Part shown: one piece after another, positions 16,267-23,849 of the stretch
How the letters are laid out: each line of letters opens with the position of its first letter
How positions within the stretch are numbered: the first letter of the stretch is position 1
NCBI GenBank assembly: GCA_963742535.1
Contig: CAVUMC010000002.1
Span: forward strand, 62,001 to 126,000
Direction of reading: 5' to 3'
Source: VRUE01 sp963742535
GTDB taxonomy: Bacteria; Actinomycetota; Thermoleophilia; Solirubrobacterales; 70-9
DNA: 64,000 nt
Made by a program: the position numbers and the translations under genes
The notes under the pieces: model-generated
Told to the model about the DNA's origin: nothing
Database searches by the model: none
Seen by the model: the letters and a program-made list of their open reading frames with translations, nothing else

Positions 16267-17292
16267 CTAGCCGCAGACCCAGGCGCTGGTGCCGGAGTCG
16301 GCCCAGATTTCGGCGGCGATCCGATCTTGTTCAGCCTTTGGAGCATTCTGGGGTTCCCCCTGGCCGCCGTAGAGTTCCCAGGTGGAGGGCAGGATTTGGT
16401 AGGCGCCGCCCGCGCCGCTCGATGGGTTGACGGCGCCGTAGTTCCCCCCTGACTCACACATCACGATGTAGGCGGGGATCGCGTAAGGACCGCCGAGCCA
16501 GCGTTCGACTTCGCCTTCGGCTTCTTCGGTGCTGATCCGTTCAGCCTGGGCGGCCTTGGCCGCCTGGATCTCCTTGACCCAGGTGCCGATGCTCGCTTTC
16601 AACTTCCCCAGCGAAGCCTGCCGGGCGGCTTCGACCGATTGCAGGTGGGCGGCGGCTTCTTCAGCGGCCGCGCGCACCGAAGCGACTTCGGAGCGGGCGG
16701 CGGCGAGGCGTTCGTTGTAGGAGTCAACGCGGGCTTTGAGGTCGGCGACGCGGCGTAGTGCCACCGCCACGGTGCGACGGACTGCGGCGACGCGTTGGGC
16801 AAGGGCTGAATCGGACTGCTGAATGCGGTTCAGGTATTCGGTCCTGGTCGCTATTTCATCGAAGCTGTTGGCGGCGAGGATGACGCTGGCCGTGTCGGGA
16901 GCGCCGCTCTCATACATCGCCACCAGTCGCGTGGCAAGCACGCGGCGGGCGCGGCGGAGTCGTTTTTTGGCGAGCGCCAACTGGTGCTGCGTCTTGCGCA
17001 CTTCTGCGGCTAGGCGAGCGGCCTTTTCTTCTCCAGTGGCGAGCAGGTTGGTGAGCTTCTGCTCTCGCTGCTTCGCCTTCCCCGCTTCGCCTTCGGCGGC
17101 AGCCAGTTCGCCCTGGGTCGCCTGCAGCTCGCTGACTAGGGAGCTGGCTTCATCGCGCCCGGCGGAGAGCTTTTGCTGCAAAGCCGAAATGCTGGCGCCG
17201 CCCGCCGGCGAGGCGACGAGCGTGATCAGGCCGATCAAAGCGCAGAGAAACGCGGCGCCGCGGCCGGCGTTTGTCGCGAGCGTTCGCGCCAC
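16267..17292 (-). CDS. Secreted coiled-coil protein with Rpf/transglycosylase-like C-terminal domain
   Basis: 341 residues. Residues 1-33 are a signal peptide (GAAFLCALIGLITLVASPAG). Residues 35-250 form a long coiled coil (SALQQKLSAGRDEASSLVSE onward) of the type that precedes peptidoglycan hydrolase domains. Residues 262-341 resemble resuscitation-promoting-factor / transglycosylase-like domains: YIVMCESGGNYGAVNPSSGA with the likely catalytic Glu at 280, GGAYQILPSTWELYGG, and AAEIWADSGTSAWVCG. Likely acts in the wall during growth or division. The GTG start is preceded at 9 nt by TAATTT (17302-17307). Confidence 0.85.
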   Translation of the reverse strand: MARTLATNAGRGAAFLCALIGLITLVASPAGGASISALQQKLSAGRDEASSLVSELQATQGELAAAEGEAGKAKQREQKLTNLLATGEEKAARLAAEVRKTQHQLALAKKRLRRARRVLATRLVAMYESGAPDTASVILAANSFDEIATRTEYLNRIQQSDSALAQRVAAVRRTVAVALRRVADLKARVDSYNERLAAARSEVASVRAAAEEAAAHLQSVEAARQASLGKLKASIGTWVKEIQAAKAAQAERISTEEAEGEVERWLGGPYAIPAYIVMCESGGNYGAVNPSSGAGGAYQILPSTWELYGGQGEPQNAPKAEQDRIAAEIWADSGTSAWVCG

Positions 17293-17301
17293 GAACGCTT
17301 G

Positions 17302-17307
17302 AAATTA
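17302..17307 (-). promoter_or_regulatory. Candidate -10 box of the Rpf-like gene
   Basis: TAATTT on the minus strand, 9 nt before the GTG at 17292; lies just after the stop of the 51-residue gene. Confidence 0.45.
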
Positions 17308-17309
17308 CG

Positions 17310-17465
17310 CTAGCCCTCCGGCACGTTGCGGGTAGCGGCGTAGGCTGCAATCGCCAGTGCAACCGCTGCCAGGCCGGCCCCGATGCGGATTTGGCGCCGG
17401 TAGCGCCGCCTCACGTACTTGATCGAGAAGCGGATCGCCGCCTTGCCGAGCTTGTCGTAGGCCAC
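17310..17465 (-). CDS. Small basic single-TM protein, 51 residues
   Basis: Translation from the GTG at 17465 gives a basic N-terminal half (KLGKAAIRFSIKYVRRRYRR) and one TM segment (IGAGLAAVALAIAAYAATRN). A strong GGAGGAG lies about 5 nt before the start and overlaps the end of argG, whose stop is 2 nt upstream. The gene therefore looks translated and coupled to argG. Positively charged N terminus with one TM suggests N-in topology. Function unknown. Confidence 0.6.
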   Translation of the reverse strand: MAYDKLGKAAIRFSIKYVRRRYRRQIRIGAGLAAVALAIAAYAATRNVPEG

Positions 17466-17467
17466 GT

Positions 17468-18739
17468 CTACTCCTCCTCCCCGCGTTGGCGGATCCGGTG
17501 CGCCATTCGCGACTGCAGCGACCAGAGCTCGATGAACCCCGGCGAGGCGGTCTGCGAGAAAAGTCCGCCGGACTCGGCGAAAGAGGCGAGGTCGGCGTCA
17601 TAGACGGCATTGGGCGAGGAGCGGGTGACCACTCGCACATTGCCCTTGAAGAGCTTCAAGCCGATCGTGCCGGTCACCTGGGCGTTGACCGCCTCCATGT
17701 AGGCGTCGAGGTCGGCGCGCAGCGGCTCCCACCAGAGCCCGGCGTAGACGAGATAGGCCCACTGGCGGTCGAGGTCGGGCTTGAACTGGTTCTGGTGGAT
17801 CGTGCAGACGAGCTTCTCCAGCTCCTGGTGCGCGGGGAGCAGGATCGCCGCCGCCGGTACCTCGTAGATGTCGCGCACCTTGAGGCCGACGATGCGGTCC
17901 TCGATGTGGTCGACGATGCCAACGCCGTGGCGACAGCCGATCTCGGCCGCCCGTTCGAGCAGGTCGACCGGGCCGAGGCGCTCACCGTTGAGCGCGACGG
18001 GGACACCGGCCTCGAACTCGACCGTCACCGTCTCAGCCTCGTCGGGAGCCTCCTCCGGGCGGGTGACGAGCTGGAAGACGTCGTCCTCGGGCGCGTGGTC
18101 GAGGTCCTCGATCCAGCGACCCTCCGAGGAGCGGCCCCAGAGGTTGTCGTCGATCGAGTAGGGCGCGACCTCGGTGCCGCCCTTGACCGGAATGCCGTGC
18201 TCACGGGCGTAGGCGATCTCCTCCTCGCGTCCCATCTGCCAGGAGCGCACCGGCGCGATCGTCTTCAGCTCCGGCGCCAGAGTGGCGACGGTGCCCTCGA
18301 TCCGCACCTGGTCGTTGCCCTTGCCGGTGCAGCCGTGGGCGATCGTGTCGCAGCCGCTGCGGCGCGCATACTCGACCGCGAGCTTGGCGATCAGCGGGCG
18401 GCCCAGGGCCGTGAAGAGCGGGTAGCCGCCGCCGTAGAGGGCGTTGGCCTTGATCGCCGGCAGCACGTAGTCGCGGGTGAACTCCTCGCGGGCGTCGACG
18501 ACGTGGCACTCGAGCGCGCCCAGCCGCTTCGCCTTGTCCTCGATCACGGCGTAGTCCTCACCCGGCTGACCGAGGTTGACGGTGAGGCAGACGACCTCGG
18601 CGTCGTAGGAGTCCTGGATCCACTTCAGCATCACGCTGGTGTCGAGCCCGCCCGAGTAGAGCAGCAGGACGCGCCGCACCTCGGCGGGATCCGCCTCGTA
18701 GGAGGCGGTGCGTACGTCTGCGGGCGAATCGGGGGTCAC
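17468..18739 (-). CDS. argG: Argininosuccinate synthase
   Basis: Condenses citrulline and aspartate with ATP in arginine synthesis. 423 residues. The N-type ATP pyrophosphatase P-loop LLLYSGGLDTSVMLKW lies at 25-40; IAHGCTGKGNDQVR and ETVTVEFEAGVPVALNGERL are further family motifs. About 20 residues of extra N-terminal sequence precede the P-loop. It is the last arg gene of the pheST-argCJBD run but is separated from argD by two unrelated small genes; neither argF nor argH is next to it. Confidence 0.95.
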   Translation of the reverse strand: MTPDSPADVRTASYEADPAEVRRVLLLYSGGLDTSVMLKWIQDSYDAEVVCLTVNLGQPGEDYAVIEDKAKRLGALECHVVDAREEFTRDYVLPAIKANALYGGGYPLFTALGRPLIAKLAVEYARRSGCDTIAHGCTGKGNDQVRIEGTVATLAPELKTIAPVRSWQMGREEEIAYAREHGIPVKGGTEVAPYSIDDNLWGRSSEGRWIEDLDHAPEDDVFQLVTRPEEAPDEAETVTVEFEAGVPVALNGERLGPVDLLERAAEIGCRHGVGIVDHIEDRIVGLKVRDIYEVPAAAILLPAHQELEKLVCTIHQNQFKPDLDRQWAYLVYAGLWWEPLRADLDAYMEAVNAQVTGTIGLKLFKGNVRVVTRSSPNAVYDADLASFAESGGLFSQTASPGFIELWSLQSRMAHRIRQRGEEE

Positions 18740-18766
18740 GAAGGGCGCGAAGTCTCGCAGGCGGCG

Positions 18767-19138
18767 CTAGGGGGCGCCGAGTCCGCCGCTGCCGTTTTCT
18801 TCTTCGGGCGGGGTCGTGGTCGTAGTTTCGGGCGCCGTCGTGGTTTCGGTAGTCGTCGTTTCGCCCGTTTCGGTCGTTTCGGGTTCCGTCGTCGTCTCGG
18901 TGGTCGAGCCGGTCGTCGTCTCGGTCGAGGCTTCCGTGGTGGTTTCGCTCGGGGTCGTAGTGACCGTCGAGGTGTCGCTGGAATCGCCGCTGCCGGCGAT
19001 CACAACGACGGCGATGATCAAGCCGACGATCACCGCGATCAAGCCGGCGACGAGCAGGCGCATGTTGCCGTGCGGTTTGTGGTCGCCGCCGCCGTTGTCG
19101 TCGGGCTGGCGCATCATCCGGGTCGGGTCCTCGTGCAT
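18767..19138 (-). CDS. Single-TM protein with Thr/Glu-rich external tail
   Basis: 123 residues: a hydrophilic N terminus (HEDPTRMMRQPDDNGGGDHK), one TM helix (LLVAGLIAVIVGLIIAVVVI, about 28-48), then about 60 residues of low-complexity Thr/Glu/Ser/Pro (TTTEASTETTTGSTTETTTE). The tail is probably outside and may be glycosylated or span the wall. No known domain. Its ATG follows the coiled-coil gene stop by 3 nt, so it belongs to the arg operon transcriptionally. Confidence 0.65.
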   Translation of the reverse strand: MHEDPTRMMRQPDDNGGGDHKPHGNMRLLVAGLIAVIVGLIIAVVVIAGSGDSSDTSTVTTTPSETTTEASTETTTGSTTETTTEPETTETGETTTTETTTAPETTTTTPPEEENGSGGLGAP

Positions 19139-19141
19139 GGC

Positions 19142-19579
19142 TCAGTCCTCCGGTCCGAGTATCGCGTCGAGGATCTCACTGGTGTCCTCGATCTCGAAGC
19201 TGCTGCGCAGGCGCTCGGAGATCTCCTTGCGACTGCTACCCGAAACGGCCATCTGGGTCGCCAGCAGGCGAGCCCCGGCGGCTCCGGAGCGCGGTCCCGG
19301 CGCCGGCTCGGCAGCCGCTTCGGTGACCTCGCGCAGGTGCGGCTCGCGCGGTCGCCCCGATTGATGCGGTGGGTCGAGCTCGTCGGCGATGGAGCGCAGC
19401 CGCTCGGCGACGATCCGGTCAGCCCGGGCGTTCGCCTCGGAGAGCTGGCGGCGGGCCTGCTCCTCGGCGTCGTCGATCACTTTCGCCGCCGCCTGCTCGG
19501 CGGCCTCGACGATCGCGGCAAGTCGCTCGGCCGTGCTGCTGGTCAGCGCGCGTGGCTCGGATGGGCGCTTCGAGCTCAT
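19142..19579 (-). CDS. Coiled-coil hypothetical protein
   Basis: 145 residues. Residues 15-65 (ERLAAIVEAAEQAAAKVIDD then AEEQARRQLSEANARADRIV) form an Ala/Glu-rich coiled coil similar in style to DivIVA-like or F-type ATPase b-like helices. A Pro/Gly-rich linker is followed by a conserved-looking tail (LLATQMAVSGSSRKEISERL). The tail may be a small protein-binding motif. Start overlaps the argD stop by 4 nt. Function unknown. Confidence 0.6.
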   Translation of the reverse strand: MSSKRPSEPRALTSSTAERLAAIVEAAEQAAAKVIDDAEEQARRQLSEANARADRIVAERLRSIADELDPPHQSGRPREPHLREVTEAAAEPAPGPRSGAAGARLLATQMAVSGSSRKEISERLRSSFEIEDTSEILDAILGPED

Positions 19580-20766
19580 TCAGTCGCGTAGCTTAGGAGC
19601 GCGGCCTCGATCGTGGTCACGGCCTGGGAGAGCTGGTCGGGATCGACCGTCAGCGGCGGCAAGAGGCGCAGCGTGTCGGGCCTGGGCACGTTGACGACGA
19701 GGCCGCGCTCGAGCAGGTCGGCGCCAACGGCCGGGGCGTCGATCCCTTCATCGAGCCCGACTCCAAACATCAGGCCGCGGCCGCGCACTTCGCTGACGCC
19801 GTCCAGGGCCAAGAGGTCCTCGCGCAGCCCTGAGCCCAACTCCCGCACCCGCCGCAGCAACGCCGGCTGATCGACGATGTCGAGCACCGCCAAGGCAGCG
19901 GTTGAGGCGAGCGGGCCAGCGGCGAAAGTGGAGCCATGATCGCCGGGCTCGAGGATCTCGCCCGTCTCGGGTGTGGTGATGCAAGCGCCAATCGGCATCC
20001 CTCCCCCCAGCGCCTTGGCGCTGGTCAGGACGTCGGGACGGACCGGAGTCTGCTCATAGGCCCAGAGCGAGCCGGTGCGGCCGATCCCGGTCTGGATCTC
20101 GTCGAGGATCAGCAGCGCGCCGCTCTCGTCGCAGGCTTGGCGGGCGGCGAGCAGAGCCTCGTCGGAGAGCGGGTTGACCCCGGCCTCACCCTGGATTGGC
20201 TCGATCAAGACAGCGGCGGTGTTCTCCCCCACCGCCGCGCGCAAGGCCTCAGGGTCATCGAAGGGAACGGAGCTGAAGCCGGGCAGCATCGGCCCCATGT
20301 CCGGATTGGTCGCCAGCGCCGGCGTCGCCGAGAGGGCGCCGTAGGTGCGGCCGTGAAAGTCACGCTCGAGGCTGACGATCTCGGGCAGCTCGACGCCGCG
20401 CCGGTGCGCGTGCTTGCGGGCGATCTTGATCGCGCACTCGTTGGCCTCGGTGCCGGAGTTGGAGAAGAAGACGCGCCCGCCCAGGCTCGACTCGGAGAGC
20501 CGCTCGGCGAGCCGCACCATCGGCTCGGTGTAGAAGAGGTTGGAGGTGTGCATCAGGCGACCCGCCTGCTCGCGCACCGCCTCGACCACCTCGGGGTTGC
20601 AGTGCCCGACCGAACAGACCGAGATGCCGGTGAGAAAGTCGAGGTACTCCTTGCCCTCGGCGTCCCAGAGCAGCGCCCCCTCGCCGCGGACGAACTCGAC
20701 CGGCGCCCGCTTGTAGGTCCGCATCAAGTAGCGCTGCTCGAGAGCTTGGAGGTCGGTCAGGTTCAT
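19576..20766 (-). CDS. argD: Acetylornithine aminotransferase
   Basis: Class III PLP aminotransferase making N-acetylornithine. 396 residues. FFSNSGTEANECAIKIARKH (about 100-119), the PLP-binding LLILDEIQTGIGRTG (about 218-232), and the Schiff-base lysine in TSAKALGGGMPIGAC (about 248-262) are all present. Overlaps argB by 4 nt (ATGA), so argB and argD are coupled. Confidence 0.95.
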   Translation of the reverse strand: MNLTDLQALEQRYLMRTYKRAPVEFVRGEGALLWDAEGKEYLDFLTGISVCSVGHCNPEVVEAVREQAGRLMHTSNLFYTEPMVRLAERLSESSLGGRVFFSNSGTEANECAIKIARKHAHRRGVELPEIVSLERDFHGRTYGALSATPALATNPDMGPMLPGFSSVPFDDPEALRAAVGENTAAVLIEPIQGEAGVNPLSDEALLAARQACDESGALLILDEIQTGIGRTGSLWAYEQTPVRPDVLTSAKALGGGMPIGACITTPETGEILEPGDHGSTFAAGPLASTAALAVLDIVDQPALLRRVRELGSGLREDLLALDGVSEVRGRGLMFGVGLDEGIDAPAVGADLLERGLVVNVPRPDTLRLLPPLTVDPDQLSQAVTTIEAALLSYATE

Positions 20767-21632
20767 GGCGTCACCATCGTGCCGATGCCGGCGTCGGTGA
20801 AGAGCTCGACCAGCAATGAGTGCGGGCGGCGGCCGTCGATGATGTGGGCGGCTCCGGCGCCGCCCCTGATCGCGTCGGCGCAGGCGGCGAGCTTCGGGCG
20901 CATGCCCCCGTCGATGTTCGCCAGTTTTCCCTCGACCTCATCGACCGTCGCCCGGGCGATCAGCGAGTCGGTGTCAGCGGGGTCCGCCAGCCAGCCCTCG
21001 ACGTCGGTGAGGAAGATCGCCTTGTGGGCGCCGAGCTTGCCGGCGACCTTGCCGGCGGCCTCGTCGGCGTTGACGTTGTAGGACTGGCCCTCGCGGTCGG
21101 ACGCCGAAGAGGCGATCACCGGGATGTAGTCGGCGGCGATGTGGTTGAGCACGTCGACGTCGACGTGGTCGATCGAACCGACGAAGCCGACCTCATCGGC
21201 ATTGGCGACCGGCGAGACGCGAAAGAGACTCCCGTCCTCACCCGAAAGCCCGACCGCCGGCTGGCCGTGGGCGTTGAGGCGCTGGACGATTTCGGAGTTG
21301 AGCTTGCCGACAAGGACCATGCGCGCGATCTCGACCGTCTCCGCGTCGGAGACGCGCAGGCCCTCGTGGAAACGGACCTCGAGGCCGAGCCGGTCCATGT
21401 ACTGGCTGATTTCGGGCCCGCCGCCGTGGACGACGATCGGGTTCATGCCGACGTACTTGAGCAGGACGACGTCGGTGGCGAAGGCCTCGCGCAGGGAGTC
21501 CTCGCGCATCGCCGCGCCGCCGTACTTGATCACCACGGTCTGGCCGTGGAACTGCTTGATGTAGGGCAGCGCCTCGAGCAGCGTCTCGACGTTGACCCGG
21601 GCTGCCCGTGACTGGGGCGCCTGCTCGCTCAT
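20763..21632 (-). CDS. argB: Acetylglutamate kinase
   Basis: Phosphorylates N-acetylglutamate, the committed step of arginine synthesis in many bacteria. From the ATG at 21632 it has 289 residues; the longer frame upstream is the argJ shadow. Motifs: VVIKYGGAAM (33-42), VVHGGGPEIS, ADEAAGKVAGKLGAHKAIFL and DGGMRPKLAACADAI near the C terminus. An N-terminal helix (VNVETLLEALPYIKQF) is present, as in arginine-sensitive hexameric kinases; arginine feedback is inference. Confidence 0.95.
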   Translation of the reverse strand: MSEQAPQSRAARVNVETLLEALPYIKQFHGQTVVIKYGGAAMREDSLREAFATDVVLLKYVGMNPIVVHGGGPEISQYMDRLGLEVRFHEGLRVSDAETVEIARMVLVGKLNSEIVQRLNAHGQPAVGLSGEDGSLFRVSPVANADEVGFVGSIDHVDVDVLNHIAADYIPVIASSASDREGQSYNVNADEAAGKVAGKLGAHKAIFLTDVEGWLADPADTDSLIARATVDEVEGKLANIDGGMRPKLAACADAIRGGAGAAHIIDGRRPHSLLVELFTDAGIGTMVTP

Positions 21633-21648
21633 CGGCCTCTCCCTTCGC

Positions 21649-22821
21649 TCACGTCGTGTACTCCGCATTGATCCGCACGTACTCGTAGCCGAGGTCCGAA
21701 AACCAGACATGGGCGGAATTTTCACCGCGGTCGAGCCGCAGGCCGATCTCGGCCTCGCTCTGCTCGCCCGCCAGCTCGGTGTTCTCGATGTTCTCGGCGC
21801 CGATCTCCTCCAGGTCCTCGCCGGCCAGGGCCATGCCCGCCGCCTGGGCGATCCGGCCCCAGTTGGGGTCGCGGCCGAACAGCGCCGTCTTGACCAAAGG
21901 CGAGTTGGCAATCGCCCGGGCGACCCGCTCGGCCTCAGCCTCACTGGCGGCGCCGTCGACCTGGACCCGGCCGACCCGGCTCGAGCCCTCGCCATCGGCG
22001 ACCACCTCGAGCGCGAGCTGCAGCAGCACGGCTTCGAGCAGACCCTCGGGCAGCGGCACTCCGGCTGCGCCGGTCCCCTGTAGGAGCAGCGTGTCGTTGG
22101 TGCTCATCTGGCCGTCGACCGTGATCCGCTCGAAGGAGGCATCGCAGGCAGCGCGCAGTTCCGCCTCTGGGTCCTCGAGCACAGCGTCGGTCTGGACGAA
22201 GCAGAGCATCGTCGCCATGTTGGGCTGGATCATGCCGCCGCCCTTAGCCTGGGCCGAAAGCGTGATGCCACCGACGCGCACGGTACAGCGCTTGGGCCAG
22301 CGGTCGGTGGTGAGGATCGCATCGGAGAAGGCGGCAGCGCCCGCGGGCGAGAGCGTCCCGGCGGCCTCGCCGACCCCGCCGAGCACCTGCTCGACCGGCA
22401 GCGGCACCCCGATCACGCCGGTCTCGGCCACAGCGACGCTCTCCGGCCGCAGGCCGAGCTGCTCCGCCGCCGTGTCGCACATCGCCACCGCATCGGCGTA
22501 ACCCTGCTCGCCGGTCTCGGCGTTGGCGTTGCCGGCATTGACCACGGCAGCGCGAATCGCGTCCCGCTCACAGCGCTCGCGACATACCCGCACTGGCGCT
22601 GCCGCCGAGGCGTTGCGCGTCAACAGGATCGAGGAGGAGACGTTTTCCGTGTCGCAGACGAGCAGGCCGACGTCGGTCTTGCCGCCGCCCTTGAGCCCGC
22701 AGTGAGCGGCACCGGCGCGAAAGCCCGGTGCAAGCTGGGCGGGATCGAGCTCCTCGACGTCGGCTGGTGGCTTCACCCAGCGTGACCTGAAAAACGTGCC
22801 GCCTGGCTCCGGAGCGCTCAC
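21649..22821 (-). CDS. argJ: Glutamate N-acetyltransferase / ornithine acetyltransferase
   Basis: Self-cleaving enzyme that recycles acetyl from acetylornithine to glutamate. From the GTG at 22821 it has 390 residues. The autoproteolysis motif GGGMIQPNMATMLCF contains the Thr that becomes the nucleophile of the beta chain (about residue 185). The start overlaps the argC stop by 4 nt (GTGA). No argA or argE is in the window, consistent with the cyclic pathway. Confidence 0.93.
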   Translation of the reverse strand: MSAPEPGGTFFRSRWVKPPADVEELDPAQLAPGFRAGAAHCGLKGGGKTDVGLLVCDTENVSSSILLTRNASAAAPVRVCRERCERDAIRAAVVNAGNANAETGEQGYADAVAMCDTAAEQLGLRPESVAVAETGVIGVPLPVEQVLGGVGEAAGTLSPAGAAAFSDAILTTDRWPKRCTVRVGGITLSAQAKGGGMIQPNMATMLCFVQTDAVLEDPEAELRAACDASFERITVDGQMSTNDTLLLQGTGAAGVPLPEGLLEAVLLQLALEVVADGEGSSRVGRVQVDGAASEAEAERVARAIANSPLVKTALFGRDPNWGRIAQAAGMALAGEDLEEIGAENIENTELAGEQSEAEIGLRLDRGENSAHVWFSDLGYEYVRINAEYTT

Positions 22822-23849
22822 AGCAGCCCCTCCGTCTCCTCGATGCCCAGCATCAGGTTGAGGTTCTGCACGCCCTGCCCGGAAGCGCCCTTCCAGATGT
22901 TGTCGATCGCGGAGAAAGCGATCACCCGTCCCCGCTCCTCGACCGTGACGTAGACGTGGCACTCGTTCGTGTCGCGCACCGAGCGCAGGTCGGGCGGGTG
23001 GTCGAGCACGCGGACGAAGGGCTCGCCCTCGTAGCGCTCGCGGTAGAGCCGCTGCACCTCCTCCTTCCCGATCGGCTCGGAGAGCTGGGCGAAGCAGGTC
23101 GCCAGCTCGCCCTGGTCGAGCGGCAAGAGGTGCGGAACGAAGGTGACGGGCGCCGGGCTACCGAGTGCCGCCAGCTCCTGCTCGATCTCGGGCCGGTGAC
23201 GATGGCCCTCGGTCTTGTAGGGGAAGGCGTTTTCGGTCATCGCGCTGAAGTGGACTGTGTCGTCGCTGCTGCGGCCGTAGCCGGAGGTGCCCTGCATAGC
23301 CGAGATATAGGCCTCGCCGATCAGGCCGTGTTCGGCCAGTGGCGCCAGGGCCAGCAGGCTGGCAGTTGGGTAACAACCTGGGGTCGCGACCAGTTCGGCC
23401 TCGCGCAACTGCTCGCGGTAGAGCTCGCTGAGGCCGTAGACCGCTCCCTCGAGCAGCTCCGGCGCGCCGTGCGGGCCGTACCAGCGCTCATAGGTGGGCA
23501 GGTCGCGCAAGCGGAAGTCGGCGGAGAGGTCGACGACCAGGGTGCCGAGCCCACGCAGCGCCGCCACCGCGGGAGCCGAGGCACCGTGTGGGTAGGCAAC
23601 GATCGCGGCGTCGATCTCCTCGATCTCGTCGAGGTCGAGTTCGGTCAACTTCAGTGGCACCCGGTAGCGCGGGTAGAGCTCATCGAGCCGCTTGCCGGCA
23701 TCGCTGCGCGAAGTAGCCGCGACCAGCTCCAGCCGCGGGTGGTTCCAGACGATCTGCGCCGCCAGAGCGCCGGTGAAGCCGGACGCACCGGCCACCAAAA
23801 CCCGCGCAACCGGGTCGCCATCGAGCCGCTGTTGGTGCGCGCTAGCCAC
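22818..23849 (-). CDS. argC: N-acetyl-gamma-glutamyl-phosphate reductase
   Basis: NADPH-dependent reductase of arginine synthesis. From the GTG at 23849 (strong GGGGGAG upstream) it has 343 residues. Rossmann motif VLVAGASGFTGALAAQI (18-34) and catalytic Cys159 in VATPGCYPTASLLAL. The longer open frame upstream is the pheT shadow. Overlaps the end of pheT by 8 nt, linking the aminoacylation and arginine genes in one transcript. Confidence 0.94.
   Translation of the reverse strand: MASAHQQRLDGDPVARVLVAGASGFTGALAAQIVWNHPRLELVAATSRSDAGKRLDELYPRYRVPLKLTELDLDEIEEIDAAIVAYPHGASAPAVAALRGLGTLVVDLSADFRLRDLPTYERWYGPHGAPELLEGAVYGLSELYREQLREAELVATPGCYPTASLLALAPLAEHGLIGEAYISAMQGTSGYGRSSDDTVHFSAMTENAFPYKTEGHRHRPEIEQELAALGSPAPVTFVPHLLPLDQGELATCFAQLSEPIGKEEVQRLYRERYEGEPFVRVLDHPPDLRSVRDTNECHVYVTVEERGRVIAFSAIDNIWKGASGQGVQNLNLMLGIEETEGLL

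Noticed and set aside
17486..19591. Long plus-strand open frame (701 codons) opposite argG and its neighbours
   Set aside because: It is antisense to clearly conserved genes, has the Arg/Asp/Val-rich composition of a high-GC shadow frame and no domain; similar shadows lie opposite dnaE, thrS, valS and rng.
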